From the NCBI GenBank assembly GCA_005787665.1, contig SYAB01000312.1, positions 1 through 6,203 of the forward strand: a DNA stretch of 6,203 nucleotides, read 5' to 3'. How positions within the stretch are numbered: position 1 is the first letter of the stretch; each line of letters starts with the position of its first letter. The notes below the pieces were generated by a model that did not search any database, was not told the DNA's origin, and saw nothing but the letters and a program-made list of their open reading frames with translations. This DNA comes from Actinomycetota bacterium. GTDB taxonomy: Bacteria > Actinomycetota > Actinomycetes > Mycobacteriales > Mycobacteriaceae. Shown in pieces: positions 6,078-6,203 of the stretch. A program made the translations under genes and the position numbers.

Positions 6078-6083
6078 ACCGTA
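6078..6083 (-). promoter_or_regulatory. Extended -10 promoter for leaderless vapBC transcription
   Basis: The minus strand reads TGC-TACGGT (6086-6078): TACGGT fits TANNNT and TGC provides the extended TGn element. Six bases separate the last T from the vapB ATG, so with T at -7 the +1 is the A of the start codon (6071). No properly spaced Shine-Dalgarno is present, as expected for a leaderless message. This promoter lies in the 44-bp gap after the upstream toxin gene, so vapBC can be transcribed independently of it. Confidence 0.6.
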
Positions 6084-6093
6084 GCACGTGTGC
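6084..6093. repeat. 10-bp inverted repeat abutting the vapBC -10 box, candidate operator
   Basis: GCAC and GTGC arms are separated by GT, directly upstream of TACGGT and covering the extended TGn. The position suits autorepression by the VapBC complex. The arms are short, so chance cannot be excluded. Confidence 0.35.
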
Positions 6094-6115
6094 GACACCA
6101 ATAATGATCTGGCGC

Positions 6116-6203
6116 TCACAGTTCTAACGCCCGGCGCAGCCCCCGGTCGACCTCGTGCATCAGACTCGGTGAAAGCCCGCCGGCACGCTCCGTGAGATCC
6201 GTC
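6116..6203 (-). CDS. C-terminal end of a probable MazF/PemK-type toxin (5' part outside window)
   Basis: The minus-strand frame from 6202 is open to TGA at 6118-6116 and gives 28 residues: TDLTERAGGLSPSLMHEV then DRGLRRALEL. The pattern LSP-x-x-M-x-E-V-D-x-x-L-R-x-A-L-x-L is the usual C-terminal helix of MazF/PemK endoribonuclease toxins. The active core is outside the window, so activity cannot be judged. It ends 44 bp before vapB on the same strand, so the two modules form a tandem toxin-antitoxin cluster. The other two minus-strand frames give less protein-like translations. The call rests on a short segment. Confidence 0.6.
   Translation of the reverse strand, partial: TDLTERAGGLSPSLMHEVDRGLRRALEL

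Noticed and set aside
5619..6104. Plus-strand frame opposite vapBC
   Set aside because: It is antisense to two well-supported genes and has no recognisable motif or start signal.

Overview
The window looks like chromosomal DNA of a mycobacterium, most likely a Mycolicibacterium-type environmental species. The evidence is high GC throughout, GTG as well as ATG starts, TANNNT -10 boxes placed so that transcripts would begin at the start codon, a very large Ala-rich secreted protein with a long Arg/His-rich n-region before its signal peptide, and type II toxin-antitoxin genes of mycobacterial style. No database search was possible; all family calls come from reading the translations.

Layout from left to right. 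Positions 1-855 (+) hold the 3' part of a phosphatidylinositol phospholipase C X-domain-like protein whose N-terminus lies outside the window. It meets, tail to tail with a 15-base overlap, a 1290-residue exported protein on the minus strand (841-4713). That protein has a long n-region and signal peptide, a disordered Pro/Ser/Asp-rich stretch, a Trp-containing globular segment, and about 650 residues of degenerate Ala/Leu/Thr-rich helical repeats in five recognisable units. Two of these units share a 110-bp stretch of DNA that is almost identical. The 217-bp divergent gap (4714-4930) contains a possible 16-codon leader ORF that overlaps the large gene's ATG as ATGA, a 13-bp inverted repeat, and two 16-bp direct repeats 21 bp apart next to a TANNNT box. 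The box is placed for leaderless transcription of the divergent gene (4931-5407), which encodes a 158-residue secreted protein with four cysteines.

The right end is a toxin-antitoxin cluster on the minus strand. The last 28 codons of a probable MazF/PemK-type toxin (6116-6203) are followed after 44 bp by a VapB-like antitoxin (5817-6071), which overlaps by 8 bases a PIN-domain VapC toxin (5423-5824). The antitoxin appears to have its own leaderless promoter in the 44-bp gap. A perfect 20-bp palindrome covers the vapC stop codon and separates the module from the convergent secreted-protein gene.

The least explained elements are the large repeat protein with its candidate translationally coupled leader, and the structured divergent promoter it shares with the four-cysteine secreted protein. 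The toxin-antitoxin and phospholipase-like genes are recognisable families and probably unrelated to that pair.
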